DNA of 64,000 nucleotides from Riptortus pedestris (lineage: Eukaryota > Arthropoda > Insecta > Hemiptera > Alydidae). Location of the stretch: NCBI GenBank assembly GCA_019009955.1, contig CM032228.1, positions 71,230,001 through 71,294,000 of the forward strand, written 5' to 3'. Shown here piece after piece: positions 54,242 to 64,000 of this stretch. Position 1 is the stretch's first letter. Every line of letters begins with the position of its first letter. A model generated the notes under the pieces. The model searched no databases. It saw nothing but the letters and a program-made list of their open reading frames with translations, and was not told where the DNA came from. The position numbers were made by a program, and so were the translations under genes.

Positions 54242-55106
54242 ATTTAAGTGAATCGATGAATAGGGACCGGGGCGTGTGATTCAGGGTATGGTGATTGGAT
54301 TCAAAAATATGGTTATGAAAATCAAGATGTAGCTGAATGAAATAGCGAGGAACCTCGAGTTTCTGAGGACTAAGGCTGCTCGGGACCATTGTACCTTCCC
54401 AACTGGGCACTTTCACTAGCATTTCGTTTTGATTTGTTTCGCCCGTTTTCGGATTGGTTAGCCTTAATTAATTTTTTGTCGGATGGTTTTTTTAGAGAGG
54501 GGTTTTAATTAAAAATAAGAATCATGTTTCAGAATTAAAAATTGTCGATTCATTAAAAAGTTAGAGCATAAATGTGATCCACAAGTATTTCGAGGCCTTT
54601 AAACGTTGTCCATATTGACCTTGATATCAGTACTCAATATCTTGATATTTTGTTTTGAATTTCAATACATTTATTGCACTTACATGGACTCCTCAATACG
54701 ATAGTACCGGTTTTCGTATTGAGTGGGAGGAGCTCTAATGTTACAAGTGAAGAAATTGTTGCAACAAATCGTCAACAAGGTAACTGGTTAATTAGTCCAA
54801 ATAATGACAATAATTCTGACGATCCTGGTCAAGACCAACCCGAGAGCTCATAGAGAAGAGAGCCGTCGAGGAAATTATATCAATCAAATAGGTACAGCAA
54901 CATCAGCTCTCAAAAAGGATGAAAATAACAGTCAACTTAAAGATCCTGTAGCAGCAGCCTACAGCTAGGGTCCCATTCGTTAGATGCGCAGATCGTAACG
55001 TTTTTGCAACTTTGCGAATGACGTAGCTAGTTGCTTTGTTTACCTTGTGAAAATTGTTGTTTTTTATTTTTTTATTTTATATTGTTAGAAGTGATTTTTT
55101 TGCAAA
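54242..55106. other. No gene recognised
   Basis: Mixed sequence between the RLE fragment and the THAP relic. Some may belong to either; nothing more can be supported. Confidence 0.4.
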
Positions 55107-55676
55107 ATGCCGAATGAGTGTGCTGTAGCAACATGTTCCAATAACTCTAGGAAATCAGGCAAGTCAGTATCTTATCACCGGTAAAACTCCGGTAATTAAG
55201 AAACGGTGGGTAGTCGCGTGTAGATGAGAAGATTTGAAATTTAAACCTGATATTTCTCGGGTTTGTTCAGAACAATTCAGCGATAGTGATTATGAAAGGA
55301 ATTTACAAGCAGAATTGTTAGGCAATGTTCCAAATAGATTGGAATTAAAAGAAGAAGCTGTGCCCCATCTAAATTAACCAGTGTCGCCCATAAGTAAACA
55401 AACATCTACTAGCTCTACATCTGACTAAAAAGTGAAACATATATACAATGTAGTAGTAAAAAATGTGAAATGCGTAAAAGTGCCCCGTGTCACATTAATG
55501 AGATTTCTCCTAAAAAGATGAAAAGTGATTTTTCAGGTAATACAGAAGAAGTTGATTGTAATGAATGTATTCTCTTAAAGAATAAAGTTTCTGAATATGA
55601 ATCCATGTCTGAACGGATTTTTAAATGTAATAGAACATATCTCAATTTTAAGGAACTATTATGTATTTATTTTTAA
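55107..55676 (+). pseudogene. THAP-domain protein relic (P-element-like)
   Basis: Starts MPNECAVATCSNNSRKSGK at 55,107: the first two zinc ligands (CX4C). Over frame changes it continues KKRWVVA-like, RVCSEQFSDSDYERN, then LELKEEAVPHLN in place of the usual AVPTIF. The His of the C2CH finger reads Gln (CSEQF). A later open segment (55,470-55,676) with EVDCNECILLKNKVSEYESM could be a coiled coil. THAP domains bind DNA and occur in P-element transposases and host regulators. Stops begin at 55,182. Confidence 0.7.
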
Positions 55677-55970
55677 TGGAATCTAATTTGTACATGGTTT
55701 ATTTCAAGTAAAATATATTCAACTAAGTAATTTGTATCATTTATAGACACATACCATTTTAATAATTTTTTATTCACCAAATTAATCAGAAAACAGCTTA
55801 TATTGATCGTATTTTAGCTGGTCGGCCCCGAGACTTGATTCCTAGTGACGTAGCAGGTTTTTCTGCATTCTGATTGGCTATCCACCAAATGCCCCCCACC
55901 CTATATTATACGTACCTTGGTAGCCGGCAGCAGTGCATCTCTGGGCTCAGTTGTTCATTAGAAGTGACAG

Positions 55971-57031
55971 ATGTCTGAATGGAAAGTGCGTACCATGGCA
56001 TCGTAGTCACTTAGTGAAGTACGGGATATTTTAAGGTATAATTTTACGCGTGGTTTAAGCATAGATCAATGCTTAGATGAAATGAAACTCGCATTGAAAA
56101 ATGATTGCCCACATGGTACTACTATATTCAGGTGGTACAGAGAACTTGAAAGGGACAATTTCACTCTGGAGGACACTGAGAGAGAAGGAAGGCCACGGAC
56201 GTCGGCAACAGAGGAAAACATTTCGGCTGAGAGGAAAATGCTTAATGCAGACCGGCGAGTGACATATCAGCAGATAGAGGAGACCTTACACCTTCATGCA
56301 CTAGCAATTCATTCGATTCTGCGAGACCATTTAAAGGTAAAGAAACTTTGGTGTCTTTGGGTGCACCATAGCCTGACAGACTATGACAAGACATGACTAT
56401 GAGAAATGGCACATCGTGTGACTTGGTGCCGAAAGATGCTGAAACAATTTGATAAGGGACAATCCCAATATGTGAATAGCATCGTGACAGGGGACGAAAT
56501 TTGGCTATACTATTATGATGTGCCGAGCAAGCTCAAAACAAAGTTTGGGTATTTGACGATGGGGATACACTTGTAAATGTCAGAAAATCTCGATCTGTAA
56601 AGAAAAAAATGGTCGCTGTGTTTTTCAAATCGAGTGGAATTGTAGAGCGAGTTGTTTTAGACAAACAGAAGACAGTTACATCTAAGTGGTACACTGAGCA
56701 GTGCCTGCCTAAAGTCATAGGATCCCTGAAAAACCTGCGACCAAAATCAAGAATGGACACCTGGTACCTCCACCATGACAACGCTCCAGCTCATCTTTCT
56801 AGAGTTTGCACCGAGTATTTGGCCAAAACTGGACTGAAACTTCTTGAGCACCCTCCTTACAGTCCAGGCCGTGCTCCCTGTGACTTTGCACTGTTCCAGC
56901 ATGTGAAAATGAAGCTGAAAGGAAAACGTTTTTCTACTGAGAGGACCTTCTGTGGGCTTGGGACAACGAATGTACCACACTCCCGGATGAAACTTGGCAG
57001 AGCTGGTTTAAGGAACGGAGAAGTGTATTGA
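55971..57031 (+). pseudogene. Mariner transposase, copy 3, decayed
   Basis: Starts MSEWKVRTMAS (ATG 55,971), then an in-frame TAG at 56,004. The HTH region has TTIFRWYRELERDNFTLED and the linker GRPRTSATEENI. Stops occur at 56,394 and 56,400, followed by TGDEIWLYYYD (first catalytic Asp), a one-base shift near 56,540, HHDNAPAH (second Asp) and HPPYSPGRAPCDFALF (third Asp kept; PDL reads PGR). It belongs to a different mariner lineage from the two other copies. A sequence near 57,090-57,130 may be its right end, but no matching left inverted repeat was found. Confidence 0.85.
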
Positions 57032-57111
57032 ATGTGGTGGAAATTATTTCGAGAAAATAAATAAAGCTGTATTGCAAACCTTTTGTAGTGACTTACGTAG
57101 TTTGATAAGTA

Positions 57112-58271
57112 AAAAAGATCAAAACACTCCTGTATAAATGTGTATTTTATTGACGCCCCAAAAAAATGTAAGTTGAATTTGATTTGGAAATAGTCGATTT
57201 AAATTTGAGATTTGACTTCAAAGTTCAATTTGTCCTGGAAAAGGTATATATCCTTCTGTCATGACTGCCAAATTGCAAAACACAGATAGACAAACTCCTT
57301 TTGCTCTCAATAGCAGGATTCCCATACTCTCCTCAAAATGTAAACTTATAACTTGCTAAGGGATAAACCGAAAATATGAACTCGCAGTAATATTACTTTG
57401 TAGAATAATTAATACTCTTGTAAAAGTGCATGTGAATGGCGGGAATGAACGAACAGTCATAACGGAGATTTTCTAAGTCTTTCTGTTGCCCGGCGGAATT
57501 CTTTGTTAAAATAAGCAATGAACATACCTTTCATCGAGTACACTATATTAAATCATAGATTAATCTAAATTACTCCTGTGTGTACTTATTCAGCGGTTAC
57601 AGAGATTGTGGTAATTATTTACAATGGTAAGGGTTTTACTAATTGAAATAATTAGATTAATTGTTTTTATGTATAATGAAAATTATTTTTTTTTTTTTAC
57701 GGATTAGCCCTTAACAAAAGAAGGGGTACCTCTTAGTATCCGAAATACAAAATGTGATATAATGCATTTGCTAACATCTCATGGATATTTTATGACGTCA
57801 CAAAGTAACTAATACATCTGTTGCTTATATTTCTTTGCATTACATTTATCAATTAATTTTCTCTTTTTCAAATATTCTTTTTAATAAATTGCCTCTGTAG
57901 TAGTACACTAAATTTTTCATTCACATTATGTTAATTCTTACATAACTTTCGACACACACTAAATTTGTTTAATCAATCATACAAAGTTGTTTAATCATAT
58001 TTTCAACATTAACCATGAGGGTCCTATACTTTATATTTAAAGAAAATCAGCAAGTAACAGCTTAAATTAATTTTATGACTAAATAATATTTTTTTAATTT
58101 CCTTGATTTGATAAGTTATTATTGTGGAAAAAAATGTGCGTGCAATTTGATATGCAACTATTAATGCTCATTACAATCATGATCATTAAAATGTTATAAT
58201 TTCACAACTCGTTCCAAGTTAATTTTCCGCCTAATTGGTCACTTGATCGAGCTTCATCTTAGGAATACAAA
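57112..58271 (+). other. Upstream region of the PP1 gene
   Basis: AT-rich, with poly(T) near 57,688. It should hold the promoter and 5' UTR of the PP1 gene; no TATA box stands out. No other gene seen. Confidence 0.4.

Positions 58272-64000
<5,729 letters not shown>

Noticed and set aside
55971..57110. Terminal inverted repeats for the third mariner
   Set aside because: The sequence near 57,090-57,130 looks like an element end, but no matching inverted copy was found upstream, so no boundaries are claimed.

Overview
The window is AT-rich animal nuclear DNA, most likely from an arthropod. The evidence is three intron-bearing genes with strong matches to animal proteins, set among mariner, hAT, Merlin, copia, Ty3/gypsy and non-LTR elements, a tRNA-derived SINE family and many (TA)n tracts. 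Nothing bacterial is visible. The species cannot be named from the sequence.

Genes. (1) Minus strand, 10,068-26,111: a complete six-exon gene for the catalytic subunit of protein phosphatase 4. The exons sum to 924 bp, giving 307 residues, the length of the human protein. (2) Plus strand, 37,114-45,649: a small three-exon DPH3 (diphthamide biosynthesis / KTI11 zinc-ribbon) gene of 86 residues. It is easy to miss because each exon is short and a copia element sits just ahead of its second exon. (3) Plus strand, from 58,272 to past the right edge: the first three coding exons (residues 1-138) of a protein phosphatase 1 beta-type catalytic subunit.

Mobile DNA fills most of the rest. 1-8.4 kb: SINE tail, foldback repeat, a decayed minus-strand non-LTR retrotransposon with a Gag-like ORF1 directly followed by an ORF2 that carries reverse transcriptase and a restriction-like endonuclease (RLE), a mariner with perfect 34-bp ends, a complete SINE and a long hairpin. 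8.4-26 kb: PP4 gene, with a second mariner, several copies of an unnamed non-coding repeat (here 'element A') and microsatellites in its introns. 27-36 kb: a MITE-like repeat, then a three-level nest in which a jockey-type LINE fragment lies inside a Ty3/gypsy (CsRn1-like) element, itself in the probable intron of a ZBED/hAT transposon. 36-46 kb: SINE and LTR fragments, then DPH3 with a copia element in intron 1. 46-54 kb: SINEs, a hammerhead-like motif, and a roughly 299-bp tandem-repeat region holding element A, a Merlin-derived element and a near-identical 2.45-kb tandem duplication. 54-58 kb: another RLE fragment, a THAP-domain relic and a third mariner. 58-64 kb: PP1 gene with a TATA/initiator-bearing, LTR-like insert in intron 2.

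The three host genes have unrelated jobs as far as known: PP4 and PP1 are Ser/Thr phosphatases, and DPH3 supplies electrons for diphthamide and tRNA modification. No shared regulation is evident. All transposase and polyprotein genes seen here carry stops, frameshifts or deletions. The likeliest novelties are the RLE-type element with a Gag-like first ORF, the SINE family and element A.
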